64,000 nucleotides of DNA from Tachypleus tridentatus (Eukaryota; Arthropoda; Merostomata; Xiphosura; Limulidae), in assembly GCF_004210375.1 (NCBI RefSeq), contig NC_134834.1, positions 138,851,009-138,915,008 of the forward strand. Direction: 5' to 3'. The notes under the pieces are model-generated. The model made no database searches. It was not told where the DNA came from and saw only the letters and a list, made by a program, of their open reading frames with translations. Below are positions 34,420 to 44,049 of this stretch, one piece after another; position 1 is the first letter of the stretch; each line of letters starts with the position of its first letter. The position numbers and the translations under genes are program-made.

Positions 34420-34515
34420 TCACGGAAACAATGTTAGCAGTGAACAATATATCTGTTTAGCCACTTCTGTCTACCTAGTTTCTCAGGCGGTCGACCAAAC
34501 ATAATCAACCTGTGG
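34420..34515 (-). repeat. Left inverted flank of the Penelope-like element
   Basis: Its reverse complement (GGTTGATTATGTTTGGTCGA, then GAGAAACTAGGTAGACAGAA, GTGGCTAAACAG) matches 37305-37430 on the plus strand (TGTTGATTATG, TGGACC, TGAAACTAACTAGACAGAAG, TGGGTGAACAG) over about 110 bp. The pair flanks the Penelope-like body symmetrically. It may be Penelope terminal repeats, which in this class can be inverted, or an unrelated element pair. Confidence 0.6.
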
Positions 34516-35561
34516 TTTTTCGGTAAATGTCTGGAAAAAGTGATAAAACTCATAAACATGCTTATAGTATTATTCCAACCAAAGCTGGCAAGAAAAATCA
34601 ATATTTCAAATACAGAAATAGAAACCCCAACTTATCTTCATTAACCACATAAGAACAAAAATTTCAAAAAATTGAAAAGAGAGCAGATTAATTTCTCTTT
34701 AAAAAAACATTAAAAACGGCCTTTTAGCAATAACACCAATTCAAAGATTGGGACCTATTATAACAGAACTTTTTAATTCTTCCCTTTATGTTAGAGAAAC
34801 TACTTCAGTAGCAAGCACCCTAAGAAAAATTATAAAACCCCATTTTCTCATTATAAGCATCTGAAATAAATGTTTAAAATACGTTGTCCTTTATTGGACA
34901 TGGGCATTCTCAAACAAACATACCTATAAATAATAATAATGATATCATAAATCCTACAAACATTAATCAAATCCGTCTTCATGTTCCCATTATAATTAAT
35001 ATTTAAAAATAGCTCTTTCAAATGCAGGACTCAGCCTCCTTAGTAAATGCCTCAGCTTATGTCTGCACAATAACTTTATTAATGAATTTAAACTTCTTTC
35101 TGAAATTCTCTCAGAAACTCAGACTCTGCGAATATTTACTGAACAAATTTCGCCCTGATAACAACCAATATACTCTGTTTTTTGAAGAGAAGTTCTCTTG
35201 GACACTTTCATCAAAGAGACAACCACACTTAAAGAGCTACATTAAAACTGTAGAAAGTGACATAACAAAACCACCTTTAAAATCTCTAAGCAACATCACA
35301 ATAATTTGAACCAAAAAGAAAGAATTGTTCTAAAGAATCTTAAATCTAAAGCTGTGTTATAATAAATCCAGCAGATTAGGGCTTGGCTATTATTATTCTT
35401 AACAAAAATGATTATATCACTAGTGCTAATTGCCATCTTGAGGACTCTAATTTATACAAGAAAATATAGTTAAAACACAGTTAGCTAAAATCAGCAGTGA
35501 TAAACTTATAAAATTTCTCCAACAACAAACAAATTAACAAAGAAACCTTTCAGATTCATTG

Positions 35562-35686
35562 ATTGTTTGTAATTAATCACAAAGTTACACAATGGGCTAT
35601 GTGTGTTCTGCCCACCATGGGTATCAAAACCTGGTTTCTAGCGGTATGAATCAGCATACATACCGCTGTGCCACTGTGAGGGGGAC
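35562..35686 (-). mobile_element. SINE-B inside the Penelope-like element
   Basis: Full-length reverse SINE-B: GATTGTTTGTAATTAATCAC tail, ACCTGGTTTCTAGCGG in the B-box area, and a GCTGTGCCACTGTGAGGGG head with two changes in the G run. The Penelope-like coding trace resumes right after it. Confidence 0.88.
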
Positions 35687-35820
35687 AAAACTTTTCAGTA
35701 CTTGATACCCAGACAGAATTATCCAGGTAGATTTTACCTAAGATAAATAAACCTAATAATTCTGGGTCACCAATAATTTCTAACACGAGTATGACTAATG
35801 AGAATCTTTCTACTTTTTCT

Positions 35821-36100
35821 GTTTGTTTGTTTTGTTTGCTTTTTGCACAAAGCTACTCGAGCGCTATCTGTGCTAGCCGTCCCTAATTTAGTAGTGTAAG
35901 ACTAGAGGGAAGGCAGCTCGTCATCACCACCCACCGCCAACTCTTGGGCTACTCTTTTACCGACCTATAGTGGGATTGACCGTCACATTATATCGCCTCC
36001 ACGGCTAAAAGGGCGAGCATGTTTGGTGCGACCTGGATGCGAACCCGCGACCCTCAGATTACGAGTCGCATGCCTTAACACGCTTGGCCATGCCGGGCCA
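35821..36100 (-). mobile_element. SINE-A inside the Penelope-like element
   Basis: Near-consensus reverse SINE-A with GTTTGTTTGTTTTGTTTGC tail and GGCCATGCCGGGCCA head. Perfect 12-bp target-site duplication TCTACTTTTTCT (35809-35820 and 36101-36112). It interrupts the RT-like frame, so it postdates that element. The open frame on its minus strand (35983-36171) is SINE read-through. Confidence 0.95.
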
Positions 36101-36925
36101 TCTACTTTTTCTAACCACCACATAAATATATTCCTTGTACTCTCGCTTCTTACATAAGAGACATCACTCACTTAATAAACGCCATAGAACAAAGAAATTA
36201 ATGCCAATGAACATTTACCTTCTATCAGTCTTTTTTTTTTTGTATAATAAATATATTTTCCCTTTACAATCATACTTCACAAGATAATAAAGCGAGACAG
36301 ATTGAAAGAACTAATAACACTTAAATAACGTAACACTAAATAATCAAACAGATATAATTTTGCTATTACCGATTAATTTAAATTTAAAAACGTTTCCATC
36401 GATTATAGCTGCATGATTGCCTTAGACAAATCTTTTTTGGAGATTCCATTGCCTCCTTCCGGGAAGTTTTAGAGATAACCTTGTTCACGCAAAACTGAAT
36501 TACACCTCACCATAATACAGTTGTCATTTATGTCATAGATCTTGTTGTATAACCTGCAAATTCATAAAACTACCGACTTCTTTTCTGACAAATCTAACCA
36601 AAAACACTTTCAAATTACTAGAGAAATTAACCTGCACAATACACAATACATTTATTTCGTACAGTGTAAAAAATCCAATAGCTAGTATGAAGGATAGACC
36701 CAACTCTTATAAAGAAACAAAAAGACATTTCTGTTGCTCAACACGTTAACAAACCCAGTTATTCTATTGATGATGTGATTTTCACTGGCACTGAAATCGG
36801 TTTTAAAATTAAAGGTGTTAGAGAAACGAAAGAAAGTTGTTGGATTGCCACTACAAATACCACACGACCTTGTGGAATAAATCTGGATTCTGAAATTAGT
36901 GATCTACGACCTCATGTGAATTAGT

Positions 36926-37304
36926 TCTCTATTAAAAAATAAGTTTTGTTTCATATGCAATGTGATTTTTTTATTTTAACCCCTAATGTTTCTCAATATT
37001 TATTTTGTTACGATGATTTTCCAAGTTTAGTTTTTCTCTTATTTATATCTGCTTAAACTTTTTTTTCTAATCAGTGCTCAATTTACATCTTTATTTTACT
37101 TAAAAACAAAATATATTTATCCTTTTTTTATCCACATTTCTAGTGTCTATTTATATTGTAAAAATATCTTAAACATTATTCAAAATACTTCAAGGTTACT
37201 ATGACGTAAATTCACCTTTTCTTACAACTTTGCTTTGAATACTACTGTGAGCTTGTTTATATTTTTATCACTTTTCCAAACATGTATAGGGAAGGGGTAT
37301 CGTA
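36926..37304. other. AT-rich spacer between Penelope-like body and right inverted flank
   Basis: Runs of T and A, no open frame. It is probably the untranslated end of the Penelope-like element. Confidence 0.4.
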
Positions 37305-37430
37305 TGTTGATTATGTATTGTGGACCGGCTATGAAACTAACTAGACAGAAGTGGGTGAACAGATGTTTTGGTCGCTGTTGACATTGTTCTGTGAGACAAC
37401 AAATTTATTCTTAGGATTATAGGGTTTTGT
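37305..37430 (+). repeat. Right inverted flank of the Penelope-like element
   Basis: Inverted partner of 34420-34515. The best-conserved part is AACTAACTAGACAGAAGTGG. The two copies differ at roughly one base in four, so they are old or belong to different parental elements. Confidence 0.6.
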
Positions 37431-37479
37431 GTTTTTGTGTTAAAGTTGTTTTTAACATATTTGTTTTCCTTACATAATG

Positions 37480-39660
37480 TATGGTGTGTTTATTCATTGC
37501 TCTCTGATCCAATTGTTCATCTTTTCCTATAAACATATCAAGATACTCTTTCAGAAAATTCACTGAGCTGTTGGCATAGGAATTGGCCTAATGTCTGCAC
37601 CTTCCTGAATTATTAAACTAAGATATTTTACTGTGTGAATGTTTGATTTGGGGCATAAATCTTGTGTTACTGTTGGCATCAGTTACTTCCACCAAGCTTA
37701 CCTTTTACATAACCATTCCAAAAGGAAGCTCGATAACAGATTGCCCATAATTACAGAACAACAGTGGAAATTATCCACCCTTGGACAAATGATTGACTGA
37801 GCTGATGCTGCTTGCATTTGTGGGTAAAAAACAACTCATTTCATTCATAGATATTATAACCATATTAAATTATACCAATGCATTAAACTGTCCCATTATA
37901 CTACGGAACAACACCTGTTTACATTGTACTCATGCATTCTACTGTTTCTTGAATCAGCTCATTTATTACACAAGCTTAAATTACTGATAAACTCATTAGT
38001 TTGTTCATCGTAGGAATGCCAATGCTAGAGCCAAGGTTGGCATTAACTACTCTCATTCTGTGGGCAAAGCTGTCTAGACTTAACTAAATATTAACTTATT
38101 CAGTAACTTCCAGCTTATTACTCTTTACCATAACAAAGTCAGTATTTGCTAGCTTAAGTAGTGTTTTCCCTTAGAAAGCTTGTTATATACAGGTTGTTCG
38201 GAAAGTCACTGTGCAGGAAAGGTTTTGTCTAACCCTTGGTAATGGTTTGATTAAACCCTTTTCAATTCACTGGATTGTACTCTGATTACGCTGCAGTATC
38301 AGTATGCATAGGTAGTTGATTACCTTTTGGTATGATTTGGACTTGGCACATAGAAGCACTAGAGCTAGTTTGTTGTTTGTAGCTGTCGCTACAAGTTTCT
38401 TTCTCTTCTGTAACGGCCCGGCATGGCCAAGCGTGTTAAGGCGTGCGACTCGTAATCTGAGGGTCGCGGGTTTGCATCCCGGTCGCGCCAAACATGCTCG
38501 CCCTTTCAGCCGTGGGGGCGATATAATGTGACGGTCAATCCCACTATTCGTTGTTAAAAGAGTAGCCCAAGAGTTGGCGGTCGGTGGTGATGACTAGCTG
38601 CCTTTCCTCTAGTCTTACACTGCTAAATTAGGGACGGCTAGCACAGATAGCCCTCGAGTAGCTTTGTGCGAAATTCAAAAACAAACAAACAAACAAACTC
38701 TTCTGTAACTGGATTAAAGCTAACACTATGTGCTTTATTGTGATACAAGTTATCTTTGTTAAATTGAGAATGTCTCTTACACTTAGGCAACGTCTCATTG
38801 TTTCTCTAGGAAGTCTTTCTATGAACTTATCTACCAAGAAGTTCTCTCAATCTGATAAAGCCACTGCTGGCATATTTCTTATATAGGCGGCAAGTTCTTC
38901 AATGGGGAGCCTTCTTAAAACCTTACGCTTAGCTCTATTGATTGTTTAATTTTTACCATGTTAAAGTGTTTAAAGAACCATGCAGTTACTACTTGAAATT
39001 CACAAATTGTGTCACATTCATATACTCGACCGCATACAAAGCTAGTCCATCAAATTCAAGCTCAGAAAGTAGGTAATTGTTTGATCTGAAAGCCAGCCAT
39101 TTCAAGCAGTTGCCTGCCTCAAACACTTTAAATAGCAATCCAGATCTTCTTTTGCTGTACTTCTTATTAATGGAGGCGTCGTTTGCTTTGTTCCACTTAC
39201 GTGAGCTAGTGATTGTGGTCAAAGCTTTCTCCCCATGAACTCTTGTTTAACACCTGGTTGACGTGTCATTTAAGTCATATGTATAGGTTGATAAACGTCT
39301 CCAGGGACTATAACCTTTGATTGATTTGGGATGACACAAAAAAAAGCATCTTCGTTCATTGGCCCTGTTCGACCCCAAGTTTCGCCATGATACATAGTAA
39401 CCCTAGCAGGTTGTCAGGTTGTCTTCTGGAAGGTAAAGACCTTCTAGAGTTCTTGCTCCATCCATTGGCACATACGCAAATTACCATATCACTAGGATGA
39501 GGTTTGGTTGTATGTGCCCCACTTGAATTGAAGTTGATTTTCAGAGCATGGACAACAACGTCGGTGGCTCTCCTTTCTAAGCAATTGGTTGTAATGAGAA
39601 TCGGTCATGCCTTCACAGTATTGGTGAAAGTCCTCATCCAGGAGTGGTCTTCTCTTTGAT
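37480..39660 (-). pseudogene. Ty3/gypsy-type gag-like and pre-RT relic
   Basis: On the minus strand, 38700-39660 gives a gag-like series: MTDSHYNQLLRKESHRR (about 39540-39610), AGNCLKWLAF (about 39085-39120), LRRLPIEELAAYI (about 38885-38925) and VDKFIERLPRETMRRCLS (about 38780-38837), a pattern of gypsy capsid proteins. At 37508-37555 LKEYLDMFIGKDEQLD resembles the stretch just before the RT in gypsy pol. Protease and RT proper are not recognisable. Same strand and correct order relative to the integrase relic at 31640-33169, so probably one element split by later insertions. A SINE-A at 38415 also interrupts it. Confidence 0.55.
38415..38697 (+). mobile_element. SINE-A, full length, young
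   Basis: Near-consensus, head GGCCCGGCATGGCCAAGCG, B-box variant GGGTTTGCATCCC, tail with four CAAA units. Perfect 12-bp target-site duplication CTCTTCTGTAAC (38403-38414 and 38698-38709). Same subfamily as the copy at 10173. Open frames on both strands here are SINE read-through. Confidence 0.96.
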
Positions 39661-41567
39661 ATAATATTCTTTCCCGACTTCAGGGACTAATTTCCATGAT
39701 GCTCATAACCACTTTGCGCTGTGGAAATTGCCACTTTCTTACAACAAAGCTTTTAAATTTTAAAATGTTTAAGAAAAGAAAGTACACATATGAGATAAAA
39801 TACAGAAAATTCCATTGTAATAGCTCCTGTGGTCGTGAAACCAAACTTTTATCTTTACCTGTCCACTTTGATTCGTATTAAGAACGGAAGACTCAAGAAG
39901 ATACTTGCTGCAAAGCAATTTTATGTTCTCTGACAACTAAAATTATGATAGATAAAAAAGACTATATAAAAATGTACACTTAATGTTAAAAATCGTTATT
40001 TAAGACAAACATGGTGAACATATTACTTAACTTGCCATTGCTGGAGAATAAGTTCTAAGGTGGCGATCTCAAGCTCCAAAACTATTCCTCTTAGTATAAT
40101 ATTGTAAACTGAATCTTCTAAGATCTTGTTTCAGAATAAATACTTCTTATGTTAACAAGAGCAAATAGCATTACACACATGACTAGTCATACTTCACTGA
40201 AACAAGAGAGGTCGTTACCTTTAGAGGTAATAGCATAAGGTAACAAATTTTTTAAATGTCTATGTTAATACAGCGAGGTAGTATGTTTCGTAGATTAGTA
40301 TAATGTGAATAACGTCACAGAGAAAGATACTTACTTATCATTAAAGACTGACTCTTCATTGGATATATTAACTAGCTCAAAACAGTTTTCAATTAGATAT
40401 AATAATGGACACTAGGAAGTGTATATCAATGAACAGGAAATGGGTACGGCACTTTGCTGTGTTACCATTTAAAATATATAATGCATCTCCTATATTTTAA
40501 CAACTTATATAATAGTTTCTTTCTAGACTACCTTGAAATTTCATATTCATTTACTTAGATTAAACAATAGTATCTGGGATGTCCTCAATGACACTTATAA
40601 CAAGCAAAGAAAAATAGTGAGTTTGGTGAGAAAAAGAACCTTAAGCTGAATCCAAGAAGAGTGAGATGTTCTGTCAACCCGTGAGTTTTTTAAACATGTA
40701 GTCAATCAGTGGAAATAGAATGTTCACAGACACAACAAACACTGAATCTGTTTAGAAATGCTAAACACGACCAAAACATGCACTAAGTAAGAGGAATTCT
40801 TGGACTGTGTTCCTATTATAATTGTTGCATGAAATCATTATTTGAAATAGTTCATCTTCTACACAAACTATAATAAGAACCAAACAACTTTTGACTGTGA
40901 AAAAGGATTCAAGAAAAATTAATAAAATGTCAACCAATACTTCAACAAATAGCTCTTGAATACCGTTCGTAGTAAATAACGATTCAAGGGATTTTGCACT
41001 GAAAGTACTATTATCACAATTAACATAGGAAGAAACCTGTGATTGCATAATATAGCGAAACCGTACATTCTTCTGGGAGATGTATTGTTCAAAGAATAAA
41101 TGGGTGTTATTCAATTGTTAAGTACTACCTGTATAGACAAAATGCACACTAGAAATAGATAGTGCAGCTTTGAAGTTAATAACTTAGCTTCAAAAGAGTC
41201 AAACACATTGCAATAAAGACAGCCAATCTGAGATGCAACAAATGAAGGAGAACTAATGTATTCAACAATAAACTGAAAGATGTAAAAGCGAAAGAAGTAC
41301 GTATTAAGCTGATTAATTACTTGATCTGAAATGGTGCATAATGTTTTTTGTGTTAAACAATGGCTCATTACAGTGTGTTTGTTAGGTAGCTGAATTTCTA
41401 ACAAAACTATTCAAGAACTATCTGTTCTAGTCATCAGCAATTTTGAAGTGATAGATTAGGTGTTTGAAAGAAGACTGAAAGTGTCACTAGATTTCTATTT
41501 ACGCTATGAGGACCACCATTCAGTGGAGAATTACACAGAGTATGATGTGAGACTAAGCAACACTACT
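39661..41567. other. AT-rich stretch; two adjoining minus-strand frames, unidentified
   Basis: 40761-41114 (117 codons) and 41111-41404 (97 codons) on the minus strand overlap by four bases and together leave 644 bp almost free of stops. The translations are hydrophobic and rich in S, L, F and I with no recognisable domain, signal or splice context. I do not call them genes. Confidence 0.4.
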
Positions 41568-41580
41568 GATGACATATAAT

Positions 41581-41841
41581 TGTTTGATTGTTTTGAAATT
41601 CGCGCAAACCTACATTAGCCGTCCCTAATTTAGTAGTGTAAGACCAGAAGGAAGGCAGCTAGTCACCACCATCCACTTCCAATTCTTGAGCTATTCTTTT
41701 ACCAATGAATAGTGGGATTGACCATCACAATATAAATCCTCCACGGCTGAAAAGTCAAGCATGCTTGGTGTGACATAGATTCGAATACGTGACTCTCAGG
41801 TTAAGAATCAAGCGTCTTAACCATCTGGCCATACTAGGCCA
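41581..41841 (-). mobile_element. SINE-A, partly deleted body
   Basis: Reverse SINE-A; the GCTACTCGAGGGCTATCTGTG part is shortened. The head GGCCATACTAGGCC is mutated. Target-site duplication GATGACATATAA (41568-41579) versus GATGGCATATAA (41842-41853), one mismatch. Confidence 0.88.
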
Positions 41842-41853
41842 GATGGCATATAA

Positions 41854-42309
41854 GAATTTAGTATAGAAAAACGTAACCTGGCTTGTTAGAAGACGAAAAG
41901 TTGATATTATTGAAATGCTGATAATACTGGAATTTATTATAGTAGGTGTTATGACTATCCACTAAATGTACTAATGAGGATGGTATCTTAAGCTATGTGG
42001 GTGTTGGAAAGGTCCAATGTTATAGTAAAAATAACAAAATATGCAACTTTTATAATTCCAAAGGACAGGTGATTTAACTGAAAGGACATCCGCTGTGTGT
42101 TATTTTAAAACTACGTTGGTAAACGAATATCAATTGGTTAGATTCAAAGAATATTTTACAAGCAGTAAGTCAACCTGCCAGATAGCTCAAAGTTCCTGTT
42201 AAAATTAGTTTCAAAGTATCACAGATATTCAAGGCCAAATATATCCATTATACTTTATGCCATTTGAAACTACAAAGGTACGGATCACTTGAGGTACCAG
42301 GATAACCTA
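41854..42309. other. No feature recognised
   Basis: AT-rich flank to the left of the Tc1-like element, ending at the TA target dinucleotide 42308-42309. Confidence 0.45.
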
Positions 42310-42525
42310 CAGTTACGACAAAAAGTGTTCGTATCTCTGCGTCGTTAGTAGTTTTTCCTCATAACTTAAAAAAGTATATCGATTAGGATAATGAATGTAT
42401 GAATGTATGGTATATTATAAACATTATACTGACACATATCTACGTACATTTTTATGTAAATTAAACGACAAATAAACTGTTTATAAACAAATAACCAAAC
42501 ATAGGAGGGGCAGAAAATGTTCGTG
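42310..42525. repeat. Left terminal inverted repeat of the Tc1-like element
   Basis: Outer direct repeat ACGACAAAAAGTGTTCGTA near 42316-42335 and inner direct repeat GCAGAAAATGTTCGTGCG near 42510-42527. Between them lie TCATAACTTAAAAAAGTAT and AACAAATAACCAAACATAGG, shared with the other end. Confidence 0.9.
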
Positions 42526-42565
42526 CGTCTACTTTAATGGTCAGTTGTGTAGCCTTCTAGATGAA

Positions 42566-43488
42566 TTACTTGGCGTAATTTCTCCTCATAGCCCTCCATG
42601 ATCGTTTGACAGTCCTCGACTGATATTTTCTTCCATTCTTCTTTACAAGAGGCCTCCAACTCTTGCAAGTTTTTTTCGGATGACGCTGATGAACCCTGGA
42701 GTGGCAATCGCTATCACCCGATCTCCACTCCAGAACGCTTATATGGTTCCTCTGCAACCAGAATTGTACATATTTCGATGTGTGCTTAGGGTCATTGTAG
42801 TGCTGGAAGATCCAACAACGCCCAAGCCGCAAGTTCCGAGCATCATTCTTGATATAAGTGCCTAATATATTAAAGTACTCTTCTTTTTCATGATTCCGTT
42901 GACGCGGAAGGCTGCCTACACCAGAAAAGCTAGAGGAACCCCATAGCATGATCGAGCCACCTCCGTGTTTAACTGTAGGGACGGTGTTCTTTGGAAGATT
43001 TCGTTCCCCCTTCTTAAGGAAAATATAGTGAACAGCATTGTGGCCGAAAAGCTCGATTTTAATCTCGTCTGACCAAAAAAATTCTTCCAATAGGTAAAGG
43101 GTTTATCTACATGCTTTCTTGCATACCTCAATCGTTCTTCTAAATGAACAGGCTTTAAATATGGAGTTATACGAGGACGGCATGCTTTAAACCCAAAAGA
43201 GCGTAATATGTTCGTAACTGTAGAGGTGCTTACTTCAACCCCAGTTTCCCTTACCTACTAACTTCTCTGAGAACCTTCCTATTGGTTCTCACTGGAATTT
43301 TGGTGGGGCGTCTGGAACGAGGGAGGTTAGCAGTTGATCCTGTAAGCTTAAACTTGGCAATTATTTTTTTGAATAGTAGATTTTGGCACGTTAAGATGTG
43401 TAGAAATACCGGAAAGAGACACACAAGACTTGTATTTTACAATAATTCGGTTTTTTAAATCACTGGACAGTTTTTTCCTGTTTGTCAT
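42566..43488 (-). pseudogene. Tc1-like transposase, frameshifted
   Basis: DDE transposase relic. It starts at ATG 43486-43488 (MTNRKKLSSDLKNRII...), with a paired-like DNA-binding region ending in STIQK, an extra A in a run of A's near 43366-43372 shifting the frame, then SRRPTKIPVRTNRKVLREV and a stop near 43255. A frame starting near 43131 gives YARKHVDKPFTYWKNFFG, and the main remaining frame (42566-43090) gives the first catalytic Asp in FWSDEIKIELFG and the second in HYNDPKHTS. The third acidic residue region (normally SPDLNPIE) is not recognisable. Total length matches a usual 340-residue Tc1 transposase minus its end. Not functional. Confidence 0.9.
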
Positions 43489-43664
43489 GATGACCAAGCA
43501 GATAATGACGGAGACGGCGCTAAGTTGCGAAAGTAAATTTTTTGCTGGCTAAACTCCAATAATTATGAACCCAGTGTCTAGTTGTGGAATGGTATAATGT
43601 AGTTTTTTCGCCAAACTAAACAATATTTTTACTGGAATATCAGTTTTTTCACACGTTCTGAACT

Positions 43665-43861
43665 TACGAACACTTTCTGCTCCTCCTATTTTTGGTTATT
43701 TGTTTACAAACAGTTTAACATACATAAAAAAGTATGTAGATGTGTGCTAGTAAAATATTTATAATATGCCTTACTTTTATTAGCCTAATCGTGATACTTT
43801 TTAAGTTATGAGCAAGAAACCACTCGGGACGCAGGGGTACGAACACTTTCTGTCGTAACTG
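43665..43861. repeat. Right terminal inverted repeat of the Tc1-like element
   Basis: Mirror of the left repeat: inner ACGAACACTTTCTGCTCCTC (43667-43686), outer TACGAACACTTTCTGTCGTA (43839-43858). Differences from the left copy are scattered substitutions and short indels, showing age after insertion. Confidence 0.9.
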
Positions 43862-43863
43862 TA

Positions 43864-44049
43864 GTAAGAGAACTTCAACAAGCTGTATCACAGACATGAT
43901 ACGCAGAGTGTAGCATCTCGTAACTGGTGACAATCCACAAACTCAGCTCAGTGGGAAAAGCTGTTCGAGCATTTCACGTAACAGCACTCAACACAATCAA
44001 GAAAGAGCTTTTTCTGGAAAAGAAATACAAGTCACATTTACACCTCTAG
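43864..44049. other. No feature recognised
   Basis: Short flank between the Tc1-like element and the LINE mosaic. It might belong to the 5' region of the LINE. Confidence 0.4.

Larger units (their letters stand above)
34560..36925 (+). pseudogene. Penelope-like element relic (RT plus GIY-YIG endonuclease)
   Basis: Retroelement class whose RT is related to telomerase and whose second domain is a GIY-YIG nuclease (family knowledge). Visible in order on the plus strand: a start region near 34640-34720 (QKFLKKLKRE); ERIVLKNLKSK (about 35318-35350); ILPKINKPNNSGSPIIS (about 35730-35785), then NENLSTFSNHHI continuing across the SINE at 35821-36100 to EINANEHLPSISL (about 36195-36230). The nuclease part shows HKTTDFFSDKSNQKHFQITR (about 36565-36625), YIYFVQCKKSNS (about 36650-36690), AQHVNKPSYSIDDVIFTGTE (about 36738-36797) and ESCWIATTNTTRPCGINLDS (about 36833-36890). 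The region with the catalytic YIDD-type box is not recognisable. Two SINEs interrupt it. Confidence 0.78.
42310..43861 (-). mobile_element. Tc1-like transposon, structurally complete, IR/DR type
   Basis: 1552 bp flanked on both sides by TA (42308-42309 and 43862-43863), as expected for Tc1/mariner insertion. Both ends start CAGTTACGAC. Long terminal inverted repeats (about 42310-42525 and 43665-43861) match over about 200 bp with small indels. Each repeat carries the AAGTGTTCGT-type motif twice, at the outer end and again at the inner end, the IR/DR architecture where transposase binds two sites per end. The only coding content is a broken minus-strand transposase. Confidence 0.93.

Noticed and set aside
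42680..42865. Plus-strand open frame inside the Tc1-like element
   Set aside because: It is the antisense of the transposase relic, which matches the Tc1 family on the minus strand.
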